Positions 1-13,431 of a stretch of DNA of 64,000 nt are shown piece by piece. The stretch covers positions 140,001 through 204,000 of the forward strand of contig QVRM01005202.1 of NCBI GenBank assembly GCA_003439945.1, given 5' to 3'. Both the position numbers and the translations under genes were made by a program. Source of the stretch: Dermanyssus gallinae (taxonomy: Eukaryota > Arthropoda > Arachnida > Mesostigmata > Dermanyssidae). The notes below the pieces were generated by a model. It saw only the letters and a list, made by a program, of their open reading frames with translations, ran no database searches and was not told the origin of the DNA. How positions within the stretch are numbered: position 1 is the first letter of the stretch; each line of letters begins with the position of its first letter.

Positions 1-59
1 TACTGGTAGAGCGCAAGTTTGTACTAATTCAGGCGGACCCTTTATACATATATATATAT

Positions 60-420
60 TGCTGTCCACCGGCTGCTGAAACAATCCTACTAAGGCTGAA
101 GATGCCGCGTACAGTACCTTACGAATGTTATTTCTGAGTGGGAAGCTAAAGTCGAACAGGCCAGACGGGAGATTGGTGGTTTGGACGTTTTTAATGCCTT
201 GCACCTTTGGTCTCGTTCTGCATGTAGCAGTCGCCACGTATACACCAAGTACATAGTGCATGGTTTTCACTACCTGGTATGTTCAAACGCAGCCTTTCAG
301 GAGGAGTACGAGTGGTGTGGTGCACCTGCCGGTTCTGCCTGCAGAGGTGTGCCAAGTACCATGCGGTGTTCACACGGAGTTCACAATTTCGAACTTTGGG
401 GGAGTAGGGAGGATTGAGGT
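60..420 (+). mobile_element. LINE fragment, C-terminal Cys/His region (copy A)
   Basis: The translation contains a block reading VYTKYIVHGFHYLVCS, followed by spaced cysteines and a CSHGVH ending. The same block, diverged, follows LINE reverse transcriptase remnants at 27930-28200 (plus) and 17800-17990 (minus). The DNA from 68 also matches 27945 onward (ccggctgctga against ccggttgttga, then acagtacc in both). I infer the C-terminal, possibly zinc-binding, end of one LINE family. The reading frame is broken and the reverse transcriptase part lies outside the window. Confidence 0.45.
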
Positions 421-490
421 TTTTAGTAGGTGAAAGTCCCACTCTAGGTTGCCAGTACCAATAGTGCATTAGCGTTTCCAAACCTCCCAT

Positions 491-1139
491 ATAAAAAGTA
501 CCATGCAGTAGAATGCACAGCGCTGGACCAGTTGAGTTGTTCCTGCAATTTTTTTATCTTCTCTATAGTCTCAAAACGTTGCTTCTTTAACAATTTTTAC
601 CAGTGGAAACAGGAAAAACTTCGCACGGAGCCAGGCCCGGCAACTGGGGAAGTAGTGGATATATAGAAATCGAATCATTTGTCAAATAAACATCCAACAT
701 CAACGTAGTGGCAAAGCCTTTATTTTGCATTCGGGAGGACTGGGTTTGAGACCCAGACCGGCCACTCAAATTATTTTGCATGGTTTTCAATTGCCCGAGT
801 GGATTATAAATTGGCCGTGACATGAAAAAAACGTACACGGGCATTAGCCTTATGAGAAAAACTAAAAAATAAAATAAAAAAAGGTCTAAGAATCGTTTGC
901 CGACTCTACGACTGCTCACAGTTGTAAGCCCGTATACAGCATAATTCTTCACCGCGTAGTTGCATTCTATTCCTCGTGGTAATTTAAAAACATATGACTC
1001 GAATTGACCTTCATAGGTGCCATCGCTGTGTTACGAGAGAATATATACTCGAAGATACGCGGATTAAAAAGTTTGTATGCGTATTTCTTAAAAATTAATG
1101 CTTATTTCATCTTCCAAAATGATTTTATTCCTTTCAGTA
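491..1139. other. No gene seen; possible tRNA-like SINE piece at 709-860
   Basis: No host exon is recognisable here. Near 709-780 the sequence has a box-B-like gggtttgagaccc followed by cggccac and a T-rich body, which resembles a decayed tRNA-derived SINE on the plus strand. No target-site duplication was found, so this is weak. The rest is AT-rich. Confidence 0.3.
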
Positions 1140-1672
1140 TAGGTCCCGCCTGCTGCAATGCAATTGTGTCTTGTTTCCTACTCTTCGAAACGTCCCAGAG
1201 TTTAGGCCTCTTGCGTCGGACATTTTGCGCAGTCTTCTTACAATTCGCGGTAGTACTCCTTATTAACCGTAGAACCAGGTGGCAAACATTAATGGAAGAT
1301 GATTCCTTGTAGTTGAAAAAACAATCAAAACAGCTTTGGAGTTGGATCTGCATTGTCTGAATGCATTCGACCGACTCTCTCCTTGAAAGGACCACTGTGA
1401 TTGGGTCAATCAATACTGTTAAAACTGATCCATGAGATATCTTCAATTCATCAGCTGTCCTTCTGATAGAAATCCGGCAATTGTTGGGTACGACATCACA
1501 AACTTTTTCGACGTTTTCTTCTGTTATTGGCGTCAAATGCCTTCCTGAACGGGGGTCATTTTCGGTTTTTCACATCCGTCGCGAAAATTGACGGTACCAC
1601 GTAAACACGGTTTTTCGGGGCACTGCTTGATCACCACAAGCATTTTGTAATATTTCCACTACTTTATAGTTT
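1140..1672 (-). pseudogene. Decayed mariner transposase
   Basis: Read on the minus strand, the translation starts with the mariner helix-turn-helix text (NACGDQAVPRKTVFTWYRQF), continues through a degenerate DPRSGR linker and a second HTH (RRTADELKISHGSVLTVL), and then reaches a catalytic-domain stretch matching FFDY..V.H and KRPKLWD. Frameshifts and stops interrupt it, and the HHDNAPAH and final Asp regions cannot be found. It is a dead internal copy of the mariner superfamily, different from the intact copy at 57.6-58.7 kb. Confidence 0.7.
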
Positions 1673-2502
1673 ATTTTAACACATAATTTTGTACAGATAC
1701 TTCACTTCTTTTAGACTCTTTAAAAATCGCCGACCTCGTTTTGTTCACTTCTTTAAACCTATTAGCGCGAAATTTGGCCTGTGTGTAGCCGATGAACGGC
1801 GCTTATAAGCAATACAAACCAAGAGACCTTGGTGGTTTGGCTTCTTCTTTCAAGAACTCGCTTTGTATTTACATGAGTATATGTCGAGGATATAAACGTG
1901 GGGCAAACGTGATGCTTAGATAACGTATGGTAGTCATTTAAACTGAGCATCAACAAATAACTTCTTAGTTTTCTCCAAGTTTTCTTGTTTGGGCCCTCGT
2001 GACTTGTCCCTATTCTCAAATCTCAGCTCTGGCTCAGGGCAAACTATTGCCAGCCTGACTGATGAAGAGATAGTTGCCACAGTGGATGCGCTTTGGACTC
2101 GGGAGAGTTTGTCTTTTCCGAGGCGAGCAAAAAGTTGGAACACCGCTGACTGAGTGTCAGAGCTCCGAAAGGGGTACGTCGCGCAACAGACAGACATGAA
2201 GTAATTCCTCTGCTTGTTCGAGTCATTTAATGAACGGCACATTTATATATATATATATATATATGCCAAACATCATGGCATGGCTACCACCACCTTCTAT
2301 GCTAAAGCGGAAACTGTTATGAAATTGACGAGTGCGTATGTAAATATTGTGGAGAGTGCAATATCGGACGTTATCACATACTCACCTGCTCGTTCATTGA
2401 CACATCGTCACTACAATCAAGCGTCAACGATATTCTTAGCCTACAAAATGATATGTAAACTATTGTTATGCTTTCAATTCATAGTGAATAAACCTGAAAC
2501 AA

Positions 2503-2563
<61 letters not shown>

Positions 2564-2676
2564 GCGTTCTTTAGGTAGGAAATACTGACTAGTCCCTTTG
2601 TCCCTCCCACATGAAAAATCATACATTCGTGTGCGTTTGTACATGAGTGTGTCTGTTTGTATATCTATACGTGTGA
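1673..2676. other. No gene seen; two (TA)n arrays
   Basis: This stretch lies downstream of the kinase stop codon on the minus strand. It holds (TA)n at 2244-2264 and 2502-2559. The second array follows aataaacctgaaac, which resembles the polyadenylation-signal 3' end of the LINE at 63.4 kb. Open frames are short and carry no recognisable motif. Confidence 0.5.
2502..2559. repeat. (TA)n microsatellite
   Basis: About 58 bp of TA dinucleotides, directly preceded by a LINE-like 3' end (aataaacctgaaac). Confidence 0.95.
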
Positions 2677-3002
2677 TCATCTTCGTACCGCTGTCGGATC
2701 GTTGGCTCCGATTTTCGTGATCACGAAGTAGACCCGGCCATCCTCGCCGTACGTGGCCTCAACCTTGGCGCCAACTTTGTGCGAGCGGCCCTTCGGCACG
2801 GCGATATCGAGTCGTTCGGCCTGAAGTGGGTTTTCGAGTGTTTTTGTCGATGCCGAGTCCAGCACGTGCGAATGGGCGAACCGTTGAATGTTCTTGAAGA
2901 GGGGCGCGGTAGAGTAGGCTTGGGCAGCGACTCCTGTCTGCATCACCTCGCGGAATGTCGCCGACATATATGTAAATAGGGGTTGATGGCCAGCTTTCTT
3001 AT
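2677..3002 (-). CDS. Kinase exon 8 (C-terminal tail, stop)
   Basis: The acceptor cttaatcgacag precedes the exon and restores phase 1 after exon 7. It encodes about 107 residues of tail after the kinase domain, ending ..NDPTAVRR and a stop at 2677-2679. The tail has no recognised domain. GC-rich codon use contrasts with the AT-rich flanks, supporting a real exon. No AGC hydrophobic motif (FxxF) is evident. Confidence 0.65.
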
Positions 3003-3034
3003 CTGTCGATTAAGCGCGGCAACCCGTTAGGTTT

Positions 3035-3073
<39 letters not shown>

Positions 3074-6000
3074 CGCTACATATGAAGCTCTATATATGCA
3101 GCGTCCTTCACCAAGCCAACTACAATTTGTCAAAACCCAAGTACATTCATAAAAAGAGATTGTGGCTAACTTTATCAAAATCACGGAATAAAATACATAG
3201 TGCTCATCGTGTCCACGTGCGTAAGCCATACTCTAATTCTAGATAACCTTAAGCAGTTCGGTGTAGGTGTCACACAGAAAGCTAGTGAGATCACCAAAAA
3301 CAAGTTCCTCCATGACGAGGTGGGCCAGTAACATGGGAATCCCGACGAAAACCGTATACATAACTGCTCTTTGCTAGGTAACACTCCTTTCAATGATATA
3401 ATTCTATGCCAAGTGTGCAGTTTAGGTTTTGTATCATCAGGAAATCTAAACAATGTTATTGTTGTCTTTAAGCGAAATGTGTTTTTCTATTCCTGTTTTG
3501 GTCGTTTAGGCACGAGGTCGAACACAAAGTGTGCAGCAGCCTGTCGATGATTTGATATCAAATATTACTGCATTGATTCCACTTTAGGCTACCGCAATTC
3601 TGTTAAGTGAAGATAGTGTAGCATGTAAAGACGTCTGCGGCTGAGGCCACGTATTCTCACACTTTGCAACCGGCTCCTCAAAAATGATGCGAGACCAATC
3701 TCTCCAAGGTTTATCGTGGGCGAGTTCTAGGTCGAACAATGGGACCCACATTAATTTAGTATTAGTTAAACAGAGATCGTATGAACCCTTACTATATTAG
3801 ACATTTTTATACTGAACTTTTATACCGCTCTATTTCTAGATTATAAGACGCATGTATAAGTACACGTGCCCATAGAGGAAGTAGCAAATTGCCATACGCA
3901 CCCCTAAGGTCTTGTATGCGTATCAACTGGCGTGCCTTTGTATCGGGGGAGGCTTCGGGCGAGAGTCGCATGATCATCGAGTCGGTGAGGTCTTTGCGAT
4001 ACTCTTTGCTTTTAGCAGCTTCACAGAGCACCTCGGCGAACGACGGTAGCCGCATAAGAAAGTCAGACGCGTGCAGCCAGTTCCAGTCAATGTTTGCGAG
4101 AAAAGCCGCATTGATGATATCGTTGTACTGCGCCGAGCCAAGCCGGTCTACGGGGCGTTTCCTCAGCAAGCCGTTAATTAAGCTGATAGCCGGCCGTACA
4201 ATCGACTCGCGGCTAGGCTTGAACTTTGGATACCGGACCTCTTCGTTGCAGATTTGATGCTAACCATGCAACGCAACACACAAAAGTGCAAGAATTCGAT
4301 TAGGCAAACGAACACTATGTTCTATTTAGATCTCTACAATAGTTGCAATTGGGCTATCGGCCCATAACAATATTTGTTTTTAACAGCATTTTAAGTGTAA
4401 TTTCTTTAATTTTACATTTTGTAGGGCAGTTATGGAAGTCAGTGTAAGCAATGTCAACAATAGTAATAAAAGCAAATAATAAAACGAGAACATATTAGAT
4501 ACCTTTGTTGTTGGTCGGAATGCACTTTTTTTGTTATTGTTTTGTTTCATGGTTTCACTCCAGTAACCTACAATTATCCTTACCTGATAGTGATACTAAG
4601 TGCTCACGCGACGGGATTTTTTGAACTAATCGATAGCTGTCTGCAAGTGAACTGCAAATTCATGGCGGACATGTTTTTAGCTCCTGGACGGGCCAAAGAG
4701 ATTTATTCTGCAGCACAATCAGTGGCTGTAGAATCGAAATTCTGCAGCACAATCAGTGGCTGTAGAATCGAAGTAAATGTTTCACCAAACAACTATAGGG
4801 GTTTATAGCGAATACATGACTCGATTAAGGTTCTATATATGTCTGGATCATGTAAGGATCAAGCTAACATATCGGTCATTTCGTATATAAATTCTAGGCT
4901 ATCTATACTTTACTAGGCAATAACACGCAAGACTGTCCTGGCCGTATAGTCTCGTTGCTGAACTTGCTGACACTAAACAGTTTTGCATTATTTACGCAAG
5001 TGTATAGCAATTTATCACATCAGCTCGTGTACGTCAGCAATAAGAGAATCAATTTTTGTTCTATGCCGGAATATGCCCTTATATATAGAAAAATCTAAGG
5101 GTAGGTGTTGGCCTATCGACTAGTTGACACTCTGCAGCTAGAGGCATGCCTGAAGAGTCGCAAGTCTAATTAACCTATCTCTCTTATATGTCGTTAAGGT
5201 AGCTAAAATGAAATAAACAGAAACACAAGTGAGCTGTAGACGTGACAACATTTCACCGGTAGCCTTTATAATGCAATTTGGAAGTGTACTGTTGGTGAAA
5301 TCATTAAACAAAACAACCGCGCCGCAGGCTTTTTTCCTAAAGCTGACCTTTAACGTAGCTTCATTCTGTCCTCTAAACGGGACACGGCCAATCATGAGCT
5401 TGTAGAGTGTGACACCCATTGACCACCAGTCCATGGCCCGACCGTAAGCTTTCCGACAGTGTACCTCAGGCGCCATATACGGTGGAGTCCCTGCAATCTC
5501 CATGTCGTTGATTTCCACCGCCGTTCGGCGAAAATACGACCTGCGGATAGATAATAAAATAGGCAGGTAGGTTAACACAAAAAAAATTAGTTAATCTTAT
5601 AGGCTATCGAGCTACGTCATAGGATCAGCATGCATCTGCCAGATCCCCTCCTCTGTGAAACACACTTAGTTGTGCACATACTCAATACCCGCACAGCTCT
5701 CAGGGGCTTCAGGCCGCCTGCCGCGGCGACTCGGATTTAAACGGCTACTTTAACAAAGTAAAGAAGCAGAAGACCCAGCACATAAGAGTGCCATGAACAA
5801 TATTGTTGCATGCAGTACATAGTTGCGCAGTATGTAGCGCCATATAAAACCGAATAATACTGAGCTTGCGCAAAGTGACACAGCAGAGCAGAAGGACCGT
5901 CAGCCTACAGATAAGGTCAGTAAATGGCCAACGTTAGGGCACAGTCGAGAAAAGAAGTGAGAGATGGGTAGAAAGAGAGTAGAGAGAGTGGAACACAGAG

Positions 6001-9000
6001 TAGATATCAAGGGAATGAATTTAATTCCTTAGTAAGAGGCAGTTAAAACCTAAGAAGCCGTTAGAGAAAAGTTCTCAGTGAGATTGTGTGAGACATCGTT
6101 TTACACACAAAAAAAACACAATCGTTTCAGAACTCTTATCGTCTGATCCTTTCTTTAATTCCCATCAAGACGGGAATTGAAGAAAGGACTAGATGGATTA
6201 GCTATCGAACAGGCTGGCAGCGTGGAAGACAAGGTCTGAGATTCAGGGCACTAGTCAAGACCGTAAAGAAGAACAAGGAGCAGAACGACAGGATGAGGCA
6301 GAAAAACTCAGGACATGGCAACCAAAGTCGGACCAGGGGTCATTTTTTGTTAGGTGCCAAAGCATGGAAAAAGTCAATTACTGTAAGCGAGGAAACAATC
6401 GAGGGAGCAGTGACACTCGATGGAGGTCTCCAAATAGGATTAGTGGTGATCAGGTAATTAAAAACCATACGGTCACTCAGGCGGCCAAATAGAAGACCTG
6501 CTGGGAAGACCAGCGGCGCAGTTCTGTTCGGTGCCAACAATGAAGGAATAGGCGTGGTAGACTTGGAGGCCCCTATTAGAACAAGCATGCTGGGGGTACT
6601 CCAAGCCGTTATCAGCAAAGTCCCTACACTTGAAAGTGTGGCGGAAGAACCACTCGTGAACGTCACAAAAGCGGGGCAAAGCGAGCCCCTCCCTAAGAGT
6701 TCAAGAAATCTGCTGTAGAGAGGGCAACAACGGCAGCGGAAGCCTAGAGATCTGCGTAAGACTTTCTAACTACACCAATCAGTCGGCCGGCAACTCAGGG
6801 GGACCGGGAAGTACGTAGCACGCTCAGAGTGAGGGTAAGGAGGCAGGGCACCTTTGCGAATATTCTTCGTAGTCTTAGAGCCCACATCAAACCGCACTAA
6901 GTCGGGGCAAGCGTGTATAAGATTAATGAAAACGAGGAGGACGTTATCCTTTCGCTGGAACAGCACCGGGAACGCCGGAAAAGGCACTGATTATGTTTAT
7001 ATATGAATAACTGGAGGCTGCCAGTGGTGTGTGCATCGAGCATTCCCAAGGCTCCCCTACAGTGTTGCGTAGGAATTCTAATAATAATAATAATAATAAT
7101 ACCTGGACAGCGCCTGTAGCTGAATCTGTAACAGGGCAATGCGGCCGCGGTTCGGCAGCCAAATCTCCAGACTCTCTCTTTGGCTGGCCCCTATGCTGGA
7201 CCCCCATAACGGTGCACATATTCGCAGGGGGACACAAATGTCTAGTTCCCACCGTAAATGATTGACTACATGTAGTTAACTATATGTATTTATAATAACT
7301 AGACATTAGCAATGTTTGATGAAGCAAGCGTGGAAGTACAAATCATACTCACAGGATATGTCGCGAGGAGAAATGACCCACGCAGACCTTGTTTGTGTCG
7401 AAGTCAATAAGCTTGACCTTTCCACCGAACGAGACGAGGGCGTTGCTGCCCTTGATATCTCTGTGGATGAGTCCGAAGAAGTGCATGTGCACGACGGCCG
7501 CCACCAACTGGGCGAAAATGATTCGACTTTGCTTCACTCGAAGACTTTGTGCTTTATCGACCACTGGTCAATCATTCCGAACACATACAAATCTAACAAT
7601 TTTACCAATTTGTGCTATTGAGATTAAAACAAAACAAGACTCAATGTTGGGGATCACTTAGTTCTTAAATCGATGAAAAACATAGTAATTTGTGGAAAAT
7701 GATGTGAGTTGTAAATTTCATAAAAGGCTAAATATACGAAGGGACTAATAGCAAACGAGCACATATCGCCTAACGCGAGGGCACAATTGCAATCCCCTAT
7801 CCCCATTGAGAAAAACATGTATGTTACGTTCCACCATGGACAGCAAAGGCGACGTTGATAAAAACGTAATGGCAATGCTAGCAGCAGTAACAACAATAAA
7901 AATACAACAATTTCAAATCATCATAATGATATCAATGAACAATACTGTTACTAACAGAAATTATACCAGCATTTAATCGATGAAGACTAGTGCCATTATA
8001 AAGAACAGAAACAACTACAAGCAATGAAGCAAGAAACTAAAAAGACACCAATCAAACGAGCAAAAATCAAAACACACCGCAGACGATACCAGTACTAGCA
8101 AAGCATTGCACCGAACAACAACAAAGCTAAGCTGTTTTCGTCAGTGCGACACGACCCACTCATGGCTACATTATTCGTAACACGTCATACACTAAATACA
8201 TATTTCGGGCTGACCCTCTTAGTAAATTAAGATTTAACGTCTACGGGACTGCTTTTCGCATTGCCTTATAGACGGACCCCCACCACATTTACAAATGAGC
8301 AAAGGTGGGGTTCGAACCCGCGCACCTATACGAGCTCGGTGGCGTGGGGTGTATATGTATATACCCCCACGCCACCGGGCTCGACCGTACGTCATACACT
8401 ACGAATATCAATCGGGCTGCGGCGACGCGAACACAATCAATAAATAAACCAGGAAAGAACCCCATCAGACGACAGTGTGATGACGAGACAGAAGCAGATG
8501 GCAGACAAGGATGCAGCCGTTGTGGACAGCGCACCACCTACCTCAGATCTCTCGCCTATCGCTGCCAAACACCGCCTACCTTTTTGTAGGTCGAGCGACT
8601 TGACGTACTCCATGCAGGTGACGGTGCACTTTTCGTCGACGCTAAACACGCAGAAGTACGAGACAATAAACGGATGATCGATCACGGACGCCACAACCCG
8701 GTCGGCTGTCGCGTGCTCGATGGCCCCAAAACACGTCGCCGAAACGACCTTCAGTGTGCAGACCATGTTCGCTGTACAAAACCCGGCCACGGTTAAGCAA
8801 TGACGACCAACACGACGTCACGGTTACGGTAGCAGTTGTGACCACACCACAATGGCAGATGTCCACATGCAAGAGGCAAATCCTATAATTGTATAACTGT
8901 CTCGCTCTGTCTTGGTTCTGTTTATTTGTTAGACACTTACAATCGTTTGTTGTAAAACGTTCTGTATTTATTTATTACATACTTACAATCGTTCGTTGTA

Positions 9001-9228
9001 AAACGTTTATTGTTTTTCATACAAATATTGCGGTGATATCTAGAGAAAAACTTTGTCGGGCTTACTCTCAGCCAATATTTAATGTCCGCGAAAATGCTTT
9101 TGCGTTCTAGTGTTCTTTGTTGATTTAATAGGGTTTTACGAGTGCGGTGTTAAGTATGATTGTCAAGAATCATACATCTTCTTCTGTTCACTTTTTACAT
9201 AGCTCCATTGCTAAGGTTACAAAGGCAC

Positions 9229-9266
<38 letters not shown>

Positions 9267-12200
9267 GTGTCGTTTTATTGGCATGCTCTTTTATAGACAG
9301 TCTGTCCCAATTTATGTCAAGGTTATATTTACTTTAAAATACCTATCATTGTAGGACTGCATCTGTGAAGTGTAACTGCAATGTTATATATACACACATA
9401 CCTATATTAAATAAACGTTTTTTTACTATATACCCATAGCATAAGGTAGTTCCGAACGATTTAGTTTTAAAAACTAAGAACTATTGTTTTTTGTTTAGTT
9501 TCATAATCAAACGTATTTTAAAGACGACGACCCGCTCCGTAATTTGAAGGTTTTGCGATAGCTCGTTCCATGCGTTTGGAAGCATGCAGGCTAAAAAGAG
9601 TTGAGTCAAGATCAACCTGACTCTGAAAACCCTCAGTTGGCTTTACATATATTCTTATATATATGTATAGGCTTTCACATCGCTAAGACTTGAAGGGGAT
9701 CAATAAAGCTTCGAATTTGCAGCCTGGGGGTGTGCTTTTAACTAGCTACTTGGTGGCCAATCACGGCTAAATTTAAACGTGCCAGCTGATCGAGTTTGAG
9801 TAGTCTGCCGTATCATAACGACACATCGTCCCGACGAGACAGACCAGTAATGGCTCGTACCGCATTGTTCTAAATCACTCGTAACGAGAGCAAGAGTGAG
9901 TAGCTTGCGTCCCATATAGTGATTCCGTAAGTGAGAGTCGAATGTTCTCATTAAGCGTGGTATCAAGACATTTCACTTCCCGAAAAGGATAACCACACCG
10001 CCCACTTTGAGGGATATATTACTTGTGTTCAGTTATAGCCTCGATGCCCGCCGAAAGGTGTGAGACAAGACGAATTTCGTCTTGGCGGGATTTGCGACAA
10101 GGCCATACTGTTTGAAATATGACATTGCCATCTTGATATCGGTATCCACATGCCTAAGACTAACTTGATCGTTTGAGAGCTAAGCAGGTAAGATGCGGAA
10201 CAGCAGAGTTTTATCATCCGCATGTACGACTGGGCGACACTATCTTTCTTTCAATGCCACGCAGGACAAAATGTATGTTGATTATGAAGAATAAAATAAA
10301 GAACTGGTACATATAGGTCTGACACAGTTTTTGCAATTACTATGGGGATATAATTGTGTTTGTTTTTCAATTTTTGTTTCTAAAAATAGAACCACTATCT
10401 ACGTTTCGGCGTAATTTGCACTGATTTCTATACATTTCCTGAGACTGTAAGTCCATGCTCTACCGATTCGCGTAAATTCGGACGTCTTCATCTTACTTTT
10501 CTATTTTTTGGAAGAGAGGGAAATCCCACGGTGCCAAGTTTTTTGCCAAGCTGGGTGTTTCACCAGCGACTCCAGATGCGGCAAGAAAAGCTTCAGTGTT
10601 TTGAGAGCCAATCTTGAAGCTCAGTTATAGAAAAGGCTACAAGGGCCCAATCAAGACAATAGGGCGTTTAAAGTGCAAATGTGAACAGAGTTCGTGCAAT
10701 TGCTACTGCGATTGCGAAGGTACGAGCCGCATCGTTATTATTGTGAAATATGTCTTTTTGTGCCCCGACCTTGGTCGCCTCGTCTGCAGCTCTTCGCGCC
10801 AACAGTTCAAAAGTGTGGTATAGTAGGCTCTGTAATTGTTTCTAACCGTAAACAATAGAGTTTCCACACGCATACGGCAAGAGCTGACATGCACCGTTTA
10901 AATATATTTTTTTTTTATGCTGAAACCTCTCAGCATTAATATGGGGGATTACGGGAATCGTGATGTACATGCGCCACCACAGCCAGTGACTAGTGTGGAA
11001 CTCACAAACCCACTAACATCTTCCTCCCCCCCAACCCCAGGGAACGGTAACTGCTAGGCATCGCTTCGTATACCGTTTAAATACCTACCATGCGTAATCT
11101 AAACGACGCATTTTCCTGCATTTCTATCGCAGTAGTAGAGCGGGGCTAACTATGACTCTCCTTGCAGCGTTGATGCCTGTGGCGCGCAAGTTACGCGTGC
11201 TGCGGGTACCTTCACGCGGCAATAGAAAATTAGTCAGTTGTATAAACTCCCGATAGTAACATGCCCGAGGTCCCTTTTGTGGGCATGGGAGGAAAGGCAT
11301 ACGTAGGATATAGATTGTGTAGCAACAAGTGCATATTGTCATACTGTCGTGGCCCATTCGAGGGCTGTTAAGGCTAACTTATGTACGGGGAAGGTGTCTG
11401 CACACCGGAACCGGGTCGGTCGGTCGGTCAATGCTCCGGGCTTAAGCAACCCGGTGGTACCGACTGGGACGCCCGCTGCCTTGTCTCAATAGGCACAACG
11501 AGATGGGAGAAGCCTATACGTACGTAACTCTCCCTCGTCACACGCTTTGAAAATGATTTTGCCGCCACCTGGTCGAAATTGGAGGTATCTATGGAACGAA
11601 CCGAGTATATTCTCATTTGCTGTGTTTGCGCTATTTGTTATGCGTTTGTTGGACAACGTATATTTAGTAGCCTAAGAACGGTTTCTCACGCGAGCGTGCT
11701 CTCACTCGATATATATATATCTCGGTGTTTCTCACCCTTCGTGACTGTCTTTGTATATCTGTACGTCTAAGGAACCCGTACCGGGATTGTATCGCGCCTT
11801 GTAGACGGCGCCGAACGCACCGGCTCCCAGCAATCGCTCCGACGTGAAGTCGAAAATGCGCGGCAGCGAACGGATTGCCGGCTCCGCCCGAAACTCGTTG
11901 CAGGCGGCTGCGCTCCGCTCGAGGCACCAGTCGGCCACGCGCAGGACGTCGCATCCCTCACAGTTGCCGAATCGCGAAAGCAGCGAGGACAGCTCGCTTA
12001 AGTATACCTGCTCCAGAAGCAGACAAATCCGATACACACATATTATATTTATATATATATATATTTGTCTTTTGTGTATATATATATATATATATCTTGG
12101 TCCCCTTTATGTTTCTTATATTACTGAATGTCATACTCTTGAAAATCAAACACGATAACTTGGGAAAGGCGATAGCTTTTGCTGATAACAGGACAATCTT

Positions 12201-13379
12201 TGGGTCGGCTCGACCCGGCTAACGTTTCTAGTGATATTAACGCTTCTTTTGAGTTGGTGGAAAAAGTTGTTAAGGTTTTTCAATGAATACGGATTGGTTG
12301 TGAATACGAGCAAGACCAATATCTTAGTGTTTCGACCCGCTAGAAGGCTGCTTCAATTGCCCGATAGTTTTCAACTGGGTGTCAATACTTCATTCAATTG
12401 GTTCATGCAATACCAAACCGAGACACCGGTGAGGTGTCTCGGTTTGGTATTGCATGAACATTTATCCTGGCATTCTCACATAGATCAATTGATGCCAAAA
12501 TGCTACGGAGTTATTGCAACGTTGCGGACATTAGGCAGGTGGGGGTTCCAATTGAAAGACTTGTAACTGTCTACAAGACCTTGTTTTTATCTATTTTATG
12601 CTATGGTGTTCTGTTGTAGGGTGGTGGGTACAGAGGCATTCTTTGTGGGGTCCCGGTGATTCAAAATGATGCACTTCGTGCCATCTTCTCCCGACGGCGC
12701 TACGAGTCAGTTAGTGATCTGTTTGCTGCTTATGACCTTTTACCAGTCTCAAACATGTATATTCTTAGAGTGGCTACGCTTGCCTACAAAACCTCTCGTG
12801 GTTTACTACCGGCGGATATAGTATTTCCCTTGGTACATGGGCGGAGAAAGCGGCTGCGTAGAGCGACAGTATTTGTGGTACCGAGGACCAAATATGAACT
12901 TAGGTCTCATTCTCTATTGTGTCGACTGCCGCATATTTGGAGCGCGCTACCAGGACGCGTGAGTATATTTGTGCGGGAATTAAAAAAGTGTCGTGCTCTC
13001 GGCTCTGGTATAACAGATCGATGAGAATATTGGCAGGCGTTACGAAATGAAGAACTGCGGAGATAGTAATTGGTTCATGAGTTATAGGAGCCACCATATA
13101 AAGAGTCGGCAATACTGTTGTGTCGAGCGTATTTACTTTCTACAATGCTGAATGTATTTACTTTCTACAATGCTGAATCACACCGCGGAGCTGGATCACC
13201 GGTTTACTGTGTACACACCTGTATATATGACCATGTGACTGTGTAAATCCACTCTTTTTTTTATAAAATGTATTTTTTTTCTGTAAAATTAGACATTTGT
13301 AATGCAGTTTCGCAAATAAACCACGTTCTGAATCTAAATATATATATATATATATATATACATTTATATATATATATAC

Positions 13380-13431
<52 letters not shown>

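Larger units (their letters stand above)
8772..9479 (-). other. Kinase intron 3, proximal part
   Basis: It holds a 3' fragment of the SINE family (9057-9105) and (TA)n at 9232-9263. A short repeat (ttacaatcgtt(t/c)gttgtaaaacgtt) occurs twice at 8938-8961 and 8985-9008. Confidence 0.6.
12231..13337 (+). mobile_element. CR1/Jockey-like LINE, 3' half, in kinase intron 2
   Basis: Plus-strand text reads [16 protein letters not shown], then [53 protein letters not shown] and [18 protein letters not shown]: the palm-to-C-terminal part of a CR1/Jockey-type reverse transcriptase. Frames break near 12566 and 12655. A 27-bp hairpin interrupts it at 12401-12459. The 3' UTR ends aataaaccacgttctgaatc and then (TA)n. 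Confidence 0.8.

Noticed and set aside
10380..10720. Another mariner remnant ([11 protein letters not shown])
   Set aside because: One short match without the HDNA box or correctly placed flanking motifs.
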